From: Thalassotalea sp. HSM 43 | GTDB lineage: Bacteria > Pseudomonadota > Gammaproteobacteria > Enterobacterales > Alteromonadaceae | NCBI RefSeq assembly: GCF_004752005.1 | Contig: NZ_CP038493.1 | Coordinates: 3,434,302 to 3,498,301, forward strand | Direction of reading: 5' to 3' | Length of the DNA stretch: 64,000 bases | In this document: one piece after another, positions 34,917 through 44,028 of the stretch | How the letters are laid out: each line of letters begins with the position of its first letter | Position numbering within the stretch: the stretch's first letter is position 1 | The notes under the pieces: model-generated | Told to the model about the DNA's origin: nothing | What the model saw: the letters and a program-made list of their open reading frames with translations, nothing else | Databases searched by the model: none | Program-made: the position numbers and the translations under genes

Positions 34917-35771
34917 ATGAGTAGCTTTTTAGATATCAGCAAAATAGACATGGTGTTTCCTACGCCAAAAGGTGACTTTACTGCGTTGAAAGATGTCGAT
35001 CTGAAAATCAATAAAGGTGAATTTATTTCCCTAATTGGTCACTCAGGCTGCGGCAAATCAACAGTATTAAATGTCGTTGCCGGTTTATATCAGGCAAGCA
35101 AAGGCGGGGTACTGCTGAATAATCGTCATGTGCTTGAACCAGGTCCAGAACGTGCTGTTGTTTTTCAAAACCATTCATTGCTGCCTTGGTTAACGGCATA
35201 TGAGAATGTCGAGCTAGCGGTTAAGCAAGTCTTTAGTGACACAATGAATGCCGCACAAATGAAAGAGTGGATAAAACACAATCTGAAACTTGTGCATATG
35301 GAACATGCCATGCACAAACGACCAGACGAAATATCCGGTGGTATGAAACAACGCGTAGGTATTGCTCGTGCGTTATCTATGCAACCACAGGTTTTGTTAA
35401 TGGATGAACCGTTTGGAGCTCTTGATGCGCTAACTCGTGCGCATATGCAAGACTCGTTAATGGAAATCCAAGATGAATTGAATAATACCGTGATCATGAT
35501 CACCCATGATGTCGATGAAGCTGTACTACTGAGCGATCGAATCGTGATGATGACCAATGGTCCTGCCGCCACTGTAGGCGAAATTCTTGAGGTAACGTTG
35601 CCTCGCCCTCGCGACCGAATCGCACTCGCTAATGATCCAGAATACAACAGACTTCGCTCTGCTGTATTGACCTTCTTGTATGAGAAACAACGCAAGGTTG
35701 AGGTCATTGCTAATAAGGCTGCAACAACGGAAGGCGATACATCAACATCGCCAGATACCGAAGTTGCCTAA
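34917..35771 (+). CDS. nrtD: Nitrate ABC transporter ATP-binding protein
   Basis: 284-residue ABC ATPase. Walker A is GHSGCGKST, the signature EISGGMKQRVGIARAL and Walker B VLLMDEPFGALDA, followed by the switch His in MITHDVDEA. It groups with NrtD/TauB/SsuB-type importers by context. There is no NrtC-style fusion to a substrate-binding domain; the last 30 or so residues are a polar tail. AAAGGAG precedes the start. Confidence 0.93.
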   Translation: MSSFLDISKIDMVFPTPKGDFTALKDVDLKINKGEFISLIGHSGCGKSTVLNVVAGLYQASKGGVLLNNRHVLEPGPERAVVFQNHSLLPWLTAYENVELAVKQVFSDTMNAAQMKEWIKHNLKLVHMEHAMHKRPDEISGGMKQRVGIARALSMQPQVLLMDEPFGALDALTRAHMQDSLMEIQDELNNTVIMITHDVDEAVLLSDRIVMMTNGPAATVGEILEVTLPRPRDRIALANDPEYNRLRSAVLTFLYEKQRKVEVIANKAATTEGDTSTSPDTEVA

Positions 35772-35812
35772 GATAAACGTTATCCAAGCATCAGCTTGTC
35801 AGGGAATACATT

Positions 35813-37036
35813 ATGAAAATTAACAATAAAAATAACCATCGATATATACCACTTCTGGCCTTGTTGTCAGGTGTCGCCGTCACGCCGGTACACGCTGAAC
35901 AAGCAAGCCCTAAAACAGCTGAAGAGAACAAGGCTAAAGCCTTTGTCGATTTTCGTCTGCGTTTTGAATCGGTTGACCAAGATAATGCATTAAAAGATGC
36001 CGAAGGTCTTACTTTACGAACCTTATTGCACTATCAAACCAAACAATTTAATGGCTTTAGTGCGGTCGTTGAATTTGAAGACTCAAGAAATGCTATGGGT
36101 GTTGAAGATTACAACGACACCATAGGTAATAACACCGAATATTCGGTAATAGCCGATCCAAACACCACAGAGCTGGATCAAGGCTTTGTGCAATACAAAG
36201 GCAAAGGTTTTACTGCCAAACTTGGTCGCCAAGTAATCACTTTTGACGGCCATCGCTATGTTGGTCATGTCGGCTGGCGTCAAGATAAACAAACCTTTGA
36301 TGCGGCCAGTGTTAACTATAAAAGCGACGCATTATCGCTTAGTTATGCCTACTTAGATAAGCGCAATCGTATCTTTGCTGAAGAAAAAGACATTGACTCA
36401 AAAGATCATTTACTTAATGCCAGTTACAGCACCTCATTCGGTAAGTTTGTTGCCTATGGCTATTTATTGGAAATGGATAACGGTACAGACAATGCCCTTG
36501 ATACTTATGGTGCCAGCTTTGATGGCAAGACCAAGTTGTTTTCAAAGCCAGTAAGTTATCGTGCCGAAATTGCAACGCAAACCATGGAAAGTGGCAATAG
36601 CGAATACGACGCTGAATACGCCAATGTCGAAGCCGGTATTGGCTTGGGTAAATTTACCGTTAAGTTAGGTTTTGAATCCCTTGGTAGTGATGATGGTGAT
36701 TACGGCTTTAGTACACCGTTAGCAACGCTGCATAAATTTAATGGTTGGAGCGACCAATTTTTGTCAACGCCAGCACAAGGCTTAGATGATCTCTATGTCA
36801 GTGTATCCGGCAAATTATTGTCTGGTTCGGTGATGCTTGCCTATCACGATTTCAGTGCCAATGAAGAGGCCAATGGTGTCGATGACTTAGGTGATGAAAT
36901 CAATATTTCATACGCGACTAAATTCATGAAAAATTTCAATGCCGGTATCAAGTTTGCGAACTATAGCGCCGGTGACAATGAAGCAGGCAAGGTAGATACC
37001 GACAAAGTGTGGATATGGGTTGGTGCTCGATTCTAA
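35813..37036 (+). CDS. Outer-membrane porin-like protein in the nitrate operon
   Basis: 407 residues: signal peptide (ending near VHAEQA), then alternating beta strands, and a C-terminal WIWVGARF ending in the Phe required for barrel insertion. The pattern LGRQVITFDGHRYVGHVGWRQDKQTFDAA resembles the alginate-export/OprD-like porin family. Its position between nrtD and nirB suggests that it passes nitrate or nitrite across the outer membrane. This is inference from context. Distances to both neighbours (41 and 61 bases) fit one operon. Confidence 0.8.
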   Translation: MKINNKNNHRYIPLLALLSGVAVTPVHAEQASPKTAEENKAKAFVDFRLRFESVDQDNALKDAEGLTLRTLLHYQTKQFNGFSAVVEFEDSRNAMGVEDYNDTIGNNTEYSVIADPNTTELDQGFVQYKGKGFTAKLGRQVITFDGHRYVGHVGWRQDKQTFDAASVNYKSDALSLSYAYLDKRNRIFAEEKDIDSKDHLLNASYSTSFGKFVAYGYLLEMDNGTDNALDTYGASFDGKTKLFSKPVSYRAEIATQTMESGNSEYDAEYANVEAGIGLGKFTVKLGFESLGSDDGDYGFSTPLATLHKFNGWSDQFLSTPAQGLDDLYVSVSGKLLSGSVMLAYHDFSANEEANGVDDLGDEINISYATKFMKNFNAGIKFANYSAGDNEAGKVDTDKVWIWVGARF

Positions 37037-37097
37037 ATATCGAGCATTAGATTCAGGCAGTTGTTGCTGTGCGGTAGGAAAAAATTAAGGAACAAAG

Positions 37098-39644
37098 ATG
37101 TTAGAGAAAATGAAAATTGTCATTATTGGTAACGGTATGGTGGGGCACCACTGTGTTGAGCAGTTATTGGCTCAACAGCAGCTGGATGGTACACCGCGAT
37201 TAGAGGTGACGGTATTGTCAGCGGAACCTCGATTGGCATACGACAGGGTTCATCTATCGGAGTTTTTTAGTGGTAAAAATGCCGACGATTTGGCCATGAC
37301 CACGCCGCAGTCGTATCGCGATTTAGCGGTGGATTTTCGTGTTAATGCGAAAGTGACCAATATCGACAAGCAGCAACAATGTGTCACCACCGAAACGTCT
37401 GAACAATTTAGTTATGACAAGTTGATTATAGCCACCGGTTCGTACCCATTTGTGCCACCGATCCCTGGCTATCAACAAGAGCATTGTTTGGTTTATCGCA
37501 CCATTGAAGATCTGCAAGCCATCGAACGAAGCGCAAAATCAAGCAAGGTTGGCGTGGTTATCGGCGGCGGTCTTTTGGGGTTAGAAGCGGCCAATGCGTT
37601 AAAACAAATTGGTCTTGAGACCCATGTGGTTGAGTTCGCACCGCAATTGATGGCAGTGCAACTTGATGGCGGTGGCGGTCAATTATTAAAAAATAAAATT
37701 GAAGAGTTAGGGGTAAAAGTTCATACCTCTAAGGCGACCGAAAATATCGCTAAAGGTGAGCAATGCCGTTATCAATTGCAGTTCGCCGATGGCAGTGTGT
37801 TAGAAACCGATTTGGTGTTATTTTCTGCCGGTATTCGACCATATGATGACTTGGCAAAGTCTACTGAATTAGCCGTTGGCGAGCGTGGCGGTATTGTCAT
37901 TAACAATCAGTGTCAAACGTCCGACGAAAATATATACGCGATTGGTGAATGTGCACTGTGGAATAACTTTATTTTTGGTTTGGTTGCCCCGGGTTACGCC
38001 ATGGCTAAAGTTGCTGCGAAACATATTTGTGGTGAGCAAGACAGCTTTACCGGTGCGGATATGAGCACCAAGCTTAAGCTGATGGGCGTTGATGTTGGCT
38101 CGATTGGCGATGCGCACGGAAAAACCGCTGGCAGCATGTCGTATACCTTTGATGACCAACCTAATGGCATCTACAAAAAGTTAATCGTCAGTGCCGATAA
38201 ACAGAAATTACTCGGTGCGGTGTTGGTCGGAGATTGCAGCGATTACGACAGCTTATTGCAGTACATGTTAAACGGTATTGATTTACCTGACAGCCCTGAG
38301 TCGTTGATTTTACCAGCGACCGAAGGCAGCGTTACATTAGGTGCAAGTGCGTTACCCGATACCGCGACCATCTGTTCGTGTCATAACGTCAGCAAAGGCG
38401 ACATTATAAATGCGGTAGAGCAGGGTTGTGCCGAACTTGGCCAAGTGAAAAGCTGTACCAAAGCCAGTACCGGCTGTGGTGGTTGTTCAGCGCTATTAAA
38501 AGATGTTTTTGAAACCGAACTTAGCGCCCGTGGTGTTGAGGTCAAAAAAGACATTTGTGAGCATTTTGCCTATTCGCGCCGTGAACTGTTTGATTTAATC
38601 AAGATTGAGAAAATTAAAACCTTTGATGAGTTACTAGAAAAGCATGGCAAAGGCTTGGGCTGTGAAGTGTGTAAGCCGACCACGGCGTCTATATTGGCAT
38701 CGATTTATAACGAATATATTCTGCAAAAATTTCATCTACCGTTGCAGGACTCTAATGACAACTTCCTGGCTAACTTGCAAAAAGACGGCACCTACTCGGT
38801 TGTGCCTAGGGTTCCAGGTGGCGAAATAACCCCAGACAAATTGATTGTCATGGGCCAGGTGGCGAAAAAATACAACCTGTACACCAAGATCACCGGTGGT
38901 CAGCGTATTGACATGTTTGGTGCTCGGGTAGAGCAACTGCCACTGATTTGGCAAGAACTGATTGATGCGGGCTTTGAAACCGGTCATGCCTATGGTAAAG
39001 CGGTGCGTACCGTTAAATCATGTGTTGGTTCGACCTGGTGTCGTTTCGGCGTACAAGACTCGCTCGATATGGCGCTGTATATAGAGAATCGCTACAAAGG
39101 CATTCGCTCCCCGCATAAATTGAAATTTGCCGTATCTGGTTGTACTCGCGAGTGTGCTGAAGCACAAAGTAAAGATATCGGTGTAATCGCCACCGAGAAT
39201 GGTTGGAACTTGTATGTGTGTGGTAACGGCGGTATGCGTCCTCGCCATGCGGATCTATTTGCCACCGATCTCGACGATAAAACCCTAATCCAATATATCG
39301 ATCGCATCTTAATTTTTTATATCCAAACTGCTGATAGATTACAACGTACCTCGGTGTGGTTAGAGAGCTTAGAGGGTGGTCTAGATTACCTTAAACAAGT
39401 GATTATCGACGATAACCTAGGTTTGGGTGAAGACATGGAACAGCAGATGGCCGACATCGTTGGTAAGTACCAATGTGAATGGAAAACAACACTGGCCGAC
39501 CCGATTGCTATGAAACGCTTTAAGTCTTTCGTAAATACCGAACAAGCAGATGACAACATCGTGTTTGTTAATGAACGAGAGCAGATTCGCCCGGCACGGG
39601 AAGAGGAAAAGGCCGAACGTATTGCTGTGGTTGTTGAACCGTAA
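37098..39644 (+). CDS. nirB: Assimilatory nitrite reductase large subunit
   Basis: 848 residues. The N-terminal FAD/NAD(P)H oxidoreductase part (GNGMVGHHCVEQLL, GGGLLGLEAANALK, AIGECA) is followed by a BFD-like [2Fe-2S] domain with Cys426, Cys428, Cys460 and Cys463. Next come the sulfite/nitrite reductase ferredoxin half-domains and the siroheme-[4Fe-4S] cysteines in CVGSTWCRFG and SGCTRECAEAQ. It reduces nitrite to ammonium using NAD(P)H. The ATG at 37098 has AAGGAAC upstream. nirD follows. Confidence 0.95.
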   Translation: MLEKMKIVIIGNGMVGHHCVEQLLAQQQLDGTPRLEVTVLSAEPRLAYDRVHLSEFFSGKNADDLAMTTPQSYRDLAVDFRVNAKVTNIDKQQQCVTTETSEQFSYDKLIIATGSYPFVPPIPGYQQEHCLVYRTIEDLQAIERSAKSSKVGVVIGGGLLGLEAANALKQIGLETHVVEFAPQLMAVQLDGGGGQLLKNKIEELGVKVHTSKATENIAKGEQCRYQLQFADGSVLETDLVLFSAGIRPYDDLAKSTELAVGERGGIVINNQCQTSDENIYAIGECALWNNFIFGLVAPGYAMAKVAAKHICGEQDSFTGADMSTKLKLMGVDVGSIGDAHGKTAGSMSYTFDDQPNGIYKKLIVSADKQKLLGAVLVGDCSDYDSLLQYMLNGIDLPDSPESLILPATEGSVTLGASALPDTATICSCHNVSKGDIINAVEQGCAELGQVKSCTKASTGCGGCSALLKDVFETELSARGVEVKKDICEHFAYSRRELFDLIKIEKIKTFDELLEKHGKGLGCEVCKPTTASILASIYNEYILQKFHLPLQDSNDNFLANLQKDGTYSVVPRVPGGEITPDKLIVMGQVAKKYNLYTKITGGQRIDMFGARVEQLPLIWQELIDAGFETGHAYGKAVRTVKSCVGSTWCRFGVQDSLDMALYIENRYKGIRSPHKLKFAVSGCTRECAEAQSKDIGVIATENGWNLYVCGNGGMRPRHADLFATDLDDKTLIQYIDRILIFYIQTADRLQRTSVWLESLEGGLDYLKQVIIDDNLGLGEDMEQQMADIVGKYQCEWKTTLADPIAMKRFKSFVNTEQADDNIVFVNEREQIRPAREEEKAERIAVVVEP

Positions 39645-39676
39645 CGTGACGCCATTGATATCTCCAAGGAGCATTT

Positions 39677-40033
39677 ATGACTGATATAAGTATCGCCAAA
39701 GCACATGATAAAAGCTGGTATGCGGTTTGTCCGAAAACCGAGTTATTAAAAGATGCAGGGGTATGTGCCTTACTCAAGCAACAACAAATCGCCATTTTTC
39801 ATTTAGAACGACAACAGCAGTTATTTGCGGTGTCCAATTACGATCCCATTGGCAAAGCCATGGTGATATACCGAGGGATCTTAGGTTCGGTTAATGATGA
39901 ACCGGTTATCGCCTCACCGTTATACAAACAACAATTTGCACTGACCGATGGTCGATGTTTGCAACAAGAAGACATGCAATTGCAAACCTTTGATGTTCGC
40001 ATCGAAAACGACATGGTTGAAGTTTTGTTGTAA
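39677..40033 (+). CDS. nirD: Nitrite reductase small subunit
   Basis: 118-residue NirD-type protein with a Rieske-like fold. The cluster-binding CxH...CxxH motifs are absent, which is usual for NirD. Recognisable segments are FAVSNYDPIGKAMVIYRGILG and ASPLYKQQFALTDGRCL. It partners NirB. It is preceded by AAGGAG and lies 32 bases after nirB. Confidence 0.92.
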   Translation: MTDISIAKAHDKSWYAVCPKTELLKDAGVCALLKQQQIAIFHLERQQQLFAVSNYDPIGKAMVIYRGILGSVNDEPVIASPLYKQQFALTDGRCLQQEDMQLQTFDVRIENDMVEVLL

Positions 40034-40050
40034 CGGAGTATTGAGCTGAT

Positions 40051-42825
40051 ATGAGTGCAAGCAACAAGGGGTTTTATGGCGAGCGAAAACAAACAACCTG
40101 TGCCTATTGTGGTGTCGGTTGCGGACTCGATATAGAACTTCACAATGGCAAAGCGGTTAAATTACAAGGCGCTGAGTCTCATCCGGCAAATGCGGGAAGA
40201 ACGTGTGTCAAAGGCACGCATCTGCTCGATACGTTGGGTGAACAAGGTCGCTTGCTTGCGCCACAAATCAATGAGCAAACCGTAAGCTGGAATCAGGCAA
40301 CCGAATATGTCGCTGAAAGGTTTGCACAAACAATTGCCCAATACGGTGCCGACTCTGTGGCTTTTTATGTATCAGGGCAACTACTGACAGAAGACTACTA
40401 CGTCGCCAATAAATTAATGAAAGGCTATATTGGCAGTGCCAATATCGACACCAATTCACGTTTATGTATGTCATCGGCCGTGGCTGGATACAAGCGTGCC
40501 TTTGGTGAAGATGTGGTGCCTTGTGATTACCGTGATCTTGAACAATGCGATGTGATTTTTCTGGTCGGCTCAAATGCCGCGTGGACCCATCCTGTATTGT
40601 TTCAACGTTTGCAGTTGGCGAAACAAAACAACCCAAACCTGACCATTGTCGTGCTTGATCCTAGAGTGACAGCCACATCTGAAATGGCTGATTTGCATTT
40701 ACAGTTAGAGCCAGGCAGTGATGCTGGTTTTTATAATGGCTTGCTTGCCTATATCGCCTGCCAAGGTCTTATTAACAACCGTTTTGTCAGCGAACACACC
40801 GACGATTTGTTTGCCGCATTAGAAAAGGCCATTGCTTGGACGCCTGAAAAAGTCGCCTCATTTTGCCAATTGCCACTCGAGCAAGTGCAACAAGCGTTTC
40901 AATTATTTACCTCGACCGACAAGGTGGTCAGTTTTTATTCGATGGGCATCAACCAATCAAATTCAGGTGTCGATAAATGTAATGCCATCATCAATTGCCA
41001 TTTAGCGACGGCGACTTTAGGCAAACCGGGCTGTGGTCCGTTTTCGATTACCGGACAGCCAAATGCCATGGGCGGGCGAGAGGTTGGTGGCTTAAGCAAT
41101 CAGCTTACCGCACACCTTGATATCGATAATGCAGAGCACCGCTCATTAGTGCAGAATTTTTGGCAATCACCAGTCATTGCCGATAAAGCCGGTGCCAGTG
41201 CAACGCACATCATTGATAAAATGTTATCGGGTAAAATCAAAGCCATTTGGATTATGGCGACTAATCCTGTTGTCAGTTTGCCTGAAGGCGATAAAGTTAT
41301 CCAAGCACTGCAACAGTGCGATTTGGTGGTGGTGTCTGACTGCGTCGACAAAAATGACACCTTGGCATACGCCAACGTTAAGTTTCCAGCGACCGGTTGG
41401 CTTGAAAAAAATGGTACTGTGACCAATTCTGAACGCTGTATTTCTCGCCAACGGGGCATGATTGAGGCGCCCGGTCAGGCTAAGCATGATTGGCAAATTA
41501 TCTGTGATGTCGCCAAAGCGATGAATTTCTCAGGCTTTGACTATCAACATCCACAGCAAATATTTGATGAGTTTTGTCGTTTGTCGGGTGAGAAAAATCA
41601 AGGTCAGCGCTTGTTTGATATCAGTGCCATGCAATGTCATAGCATTGAGCAATACGACACACTTAAACCACAACAATGGCCATTAAAGACGAATAAAATC
41701 GGTCAACTGCAGTATCACAGACCGTTTAGTGATGGCCGTTTTTCAACAACAAACGGCAAAGCACGTTTTATTGCCGTGACCCCGGTATTACCTGAATTGA
41801 CGGCGCCTCAAGCCGCACCGCGCACTAAGGCACAGCAAGACACGCCATCTACAGCGCAAATATCATTATTGATTAATAGTGGTCGAGTGCGCGACCAGTG
41901 GCACACAATGACTCGCACCGCTCGTGCTCATCAACTTAACCGCCACACCAGCAGTCCGCAATTAAGCATCCATCCAACGGACGCGGCGCGACTTAATGTA
42001 GATGACGGCCAATTTATTGCACTGACATCGCGAGCTGAACGCGTGGTGCTGTCGGCACAAATTACCTCTGACGTAAAACCGGGCCAAGGTTTTATGCCGA
42101 TTCATTGGAATAGACAGTTTGCTTCTCACGCTAATGCCGCCAGTTTATATCGCACCGTAGTCGACCCGGTATCGGCTCAACCTCAGAGTAAGCAAGTATT
42201 AGCGCACGCAAGTAAAGTCTTGGTCAGTGCTCAGCTGCATATCGCCATGACGACAGAATTGGCAGAGCAATTTGATGCCAATAGATTGTCTTTTTCACAG
42301 CGTTGTCCGCAACAAGGTTTCGTGCAATTTAGTTTATATCAAGAGCAGCAGAGCGATTGTGCTACTGAGTTGATTGACAGCTTACAAGATCAATTTAAAG
42401 CGCAACTTAAATGGCTGCGCTTGATGTCATCGGCAGATGGTCAGCAACGCTTAATTGCCATGCACGGCGACCAACTTGCAATCTACGTTGATTATCAAAC
42501 GCTCGATAATAACGCGGTTACCGCACCACCCAATAGCCAATGGTTAAGTGAGTTATTTGCCCAGAATGAACTGCTAAATCAACATAAAACCGCACTATTG
42601 ACCGGCCAAGTTGGCGACAAATTCGTTAATGGTGAGCAAGTGTGCAGTTGTTTCAATGTTTATCAAAAACACATAAGTCAGGCCATAGAGCAAGGCGCAA
42701 ATACGGTGCAAGAGCTTGGCGAGAAGCTGCAATGTGGCACTGGCTGTGGCAGTTGCAAACCTGAATTAAGCCGCATGTTAGCGAGCGCCGATACAAACCT
42801 TATCGCAATGGAGAAATGCCAATGA
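40051..42825 (+). CDS. nasA: Assimilatory nitrate reductase catalytic subunit with C-terminal BFD domain
   Basis: 924-residue molybdopterin enzyme that reduces nitrate to nitrite. The N-terminal [4Fe-4S] ligands are Cys17, Cys20, Cys24 and Cys52 (TCAYCGVGC, TCVKG). The bis-MGD domains include SRLCMSSAVAGYKRAFGED and the C-terminal cofactor domain around GRVRDQWHTMTRT. A BFD-like [2Fe-2S] domain ends the protein (Cys865, Cys867, Cys899, Cys902). No separate NasB/NasC-type reductase gene is in the cluster, so the electron donor is not evident locally. The last codons overlap cobA. Confidence 0.95.
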   Translation: MSASNKGFYGERKQTTCAYCGVGCGLDIELHNGKAVKLQGAESHPANAGRTCVKGTHLLDTLGEQGRLLAPQINEQTVSWNQATEYVAERFAQTIAQYGADSVAFYVSGQLLTEDYYVANKLMKGYIGSANIDTNSRLCMSSAVAGYKRAFGEDVVPCDYRDLEQCDVIFLVGSNAAWTHPVLFQRLQLAKQNNPNLTIVVLDPRVTATSEMADLHLQLEPGSDAGFYNGLLAYIACQGLINNRFVSEHTDDLFAALEKAIAWTPEKVASFCQLPLEQVQQAFQLFTSTDKVVSFYSMGINQSNSGVDKCNAIINCHLATATLGKPGCGPFSITGQPNAMGGREVGGLSNQLTAHLDIDNAEHRSLVQNFWQSPVIADKAGASATHIIDKMLSGKIKAIWIMATNPVVSLPEGDKVIQALQQCDLVVVSDCVDKNDTLAYANVKFPATGWLEKNGTVTNSERCISRQRGMIEAPGQAKHDWQIICDVAKAMNFSGFDYQHPQQIFDEFCRLSGEKNQGQRLFDISAMQCHSIEQYDTLKPQQWPLKTNKIGQLQYHRPFSDGRFSTTNGKARFIAVTPVLPELTAPQAAPRTKAQQDTPSTAQISLLINSGRVRDQWHTMTRTARAHQLNRHTSSPQLSIHPTDAARLNVDDGQFIALTSRAERVVLSAQITSDVKPGQGFMPIHWNRQFASHANAASLYRTVVDPVSAQPQSKQVLAHASKVLVSAQLHIAMTTELAEQFDANRLSFSQRCPQQGFVQFSLYQEQQSDCATELIDSLQDQFKAQLKWLRLMSSADGQQRLIAMHGDQLAIYVDYQTLDNNAVTAPPNSQWLSELFAQNELLNQHKTALLTGQVGDKFVNGEQVCSCFNVYQKHISQAIEQGANTVQELGEKLQCGTGCGSCKPELSRMLASADTNLIAMEKCQ

Positions 42826-43736
42826 CACTTACCACGTTATTTAAAAACAACATCGATTTAGTGGCTGCGTTTCGTTCAGTAAAGCAAGCTATGACCGACA
42901 ACATTAAACGCTTTTCATTGCCGCCAAAAACGGCATACAAAGACAAGCCTAGTCATGGCGCTAATGCGAAAGTGTATTTGATTGGCGCAGGGGCTGGTGA
43001 TGCCGAATTGTTAACCCTTAAAGCCTATCGCATATTACAAAGTGCTGAGGTTATTTTGGTCGATTGGTTGGTTAACGAAGATATTTATCAATATTTCCCC
43101 AAACAGGCGGAAGTACTTTTTGTCGGTAAAAAGTGCGGCCAACATAGCTTAAAACAAGACCAGATTTGCCAGCTTCTGTTAGCGAAAGCTCAACAGGGTA
43201 AACGTGTCGTTCGCCTAAAAGGTGGTGATCCAAGTATCTTTGGTCGTCTTGCTGAAGAAACCTTAATCTTGCAGCAGCATAATATCGATTTTGCCGTTGT
43301 TCCCGGTATTACTGCAGCCACAGCGTGTGCTGCTTATTCTGGAATTCCATTAACCCATCGGGATTGCGCCCAGTCGGTTCGCTTTGTCACGGCGTCGTTG
43401 AAAAACAAAGACCAGGAAGCTAATTGGCGTTTATTGGCGCACGAACAAGACACATTAGTGTTCTATATGGGCCTTAATAAAGTCGCGACCATAAGCGACA
43501 GACTGATCGCTCACGGTATGCGAGATGACATGCCCATTGCCATCATTGATAAGGGCAGTTTGAGTGAGCAACAAGTGGTGTGCTCGACGTTGAGCAATAT
43601 TGCCACCGATATGAGTAAGTATTCGCTGGCAGGGCCTGCATTGATCATCGTTGGCGAGGTTGTAAACAAGCGTCAATCGGTGAGTCTTGAGCTGCTTGAT
43701 AGCCAAGCTATGCCCATGGAGCAAAAAAGCGCATAA
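42822..43736 (+). CDS. cobA: Uroporphyrinogen-III C-methyltransferase (SUMT)
   Basis: 304 residues. The first 45 form an unrelated N-terminal extension. Then the methylase fold starts at VYLIGAGAGDAELLTLKAYR, with LKGGDPSIFGR, VPGITAATACAAYSGIPLTHRD and the SAM site typical of CobA/CysG-C. It makes precorrin-2 for siroheme, the NirB cofactor. The ATG at 42822 overlaps the nasA stop as ATGA and has GGAG 8 bases upstream; an ATG at 42816 is too near that site. No CysG-type dehydrogenase/ferrochelatase domain is fused. Confidence 0.92.
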   Translation: MTLTTLFKNNIDLVAAFRSVKQAMTDNIKRFSLPPKTAYKDKPSHGANAKVYLIGAGAGDAELLTLKAYRILQSAEVILVDWLVNEDIYQYFPKQAEVLFVGKKCGQHSLKQDQICQLLLAKAQQGKRVVRLKGGDPSIFGRLAEETLILQQHNIDFAVVPGITAATACAAYSGIPLTHRDCAQSVRFVTASLKNKDQEANWRLLAHEQDTLVFYMGLNKVATISDRLIAHGMRDDMPIAIIDKGSLSEQQVVCSTLSNIATDMSKYSLAGPALIIVGEVVNKRQSVSLELLDSQAMPMEQKSA

Positions 43737-43907
43737 ATAGTCAACGACACTCGACTTGTCTTTGTCATAATAAATTCATCCAATCACACACCTTATTTTA
43801 ACTCGTCAAACCACTTGCTGAGGGTGTCATATCGCCTGATTTTTCGGGGTTTTTCGGGAAATGTGTTGTGTAATGTAATGTTTCGTTATGAAACTGTTAC
43901 ATGGGGC

Positions 43908-43936
43908 TTTAAACTGCCGTGTTTTATCTATATAAT
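43908..43936 (+). promoter_or_regulatory. Sigma-70-like promoter of sucCD
   Basis: TTTAAA (43908-43913), 17-base spacer, TATAAT (43931-43936). The -10 is perfect and the -35 weak. It gives sucCD its own transcription start, as needed since they are detached from sucAB. Confidence 0.55.
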
Positions 43937-43957
43937 CAGCGGCAAAATTATAAACGT

Positions 43958-43998
43958 TTAGTGTATTTACTCAATTTCTGTTGATTTTCATACACTAA
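43958..43998 (+). repeat. Inverted repeat in the sucC leader
   Basis: TTAGTGTAT (43958-43966) and ATACACTAA (43990-43998), perfect 9-base arms separated by 23 bases, within the predicted 5' leader. It could be an RNA stem or a protein-binding site. Confidence 0.45.
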
Positions 43999-44028
43999 GT
44001 TCATTTCATATAGCAATTGGGAAACACC

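Larger units (their letters stand above)
43737..44028. other. cobA-sucC intergenic region
   Basis: A 292-base spacer. No clear terminator follows cobA. It contains the sucC promoter (43908-43936) and a pair of 9-base inverted repeats in the predicted leader. No small gene was recognised. Confidence 0.5.

Noticed and set aside
38736-39795. Several minus-strand open frames across nirB and nirD
   Set aside because: They lie antisense to clearly conserved coding sequence and none shows a family motif.
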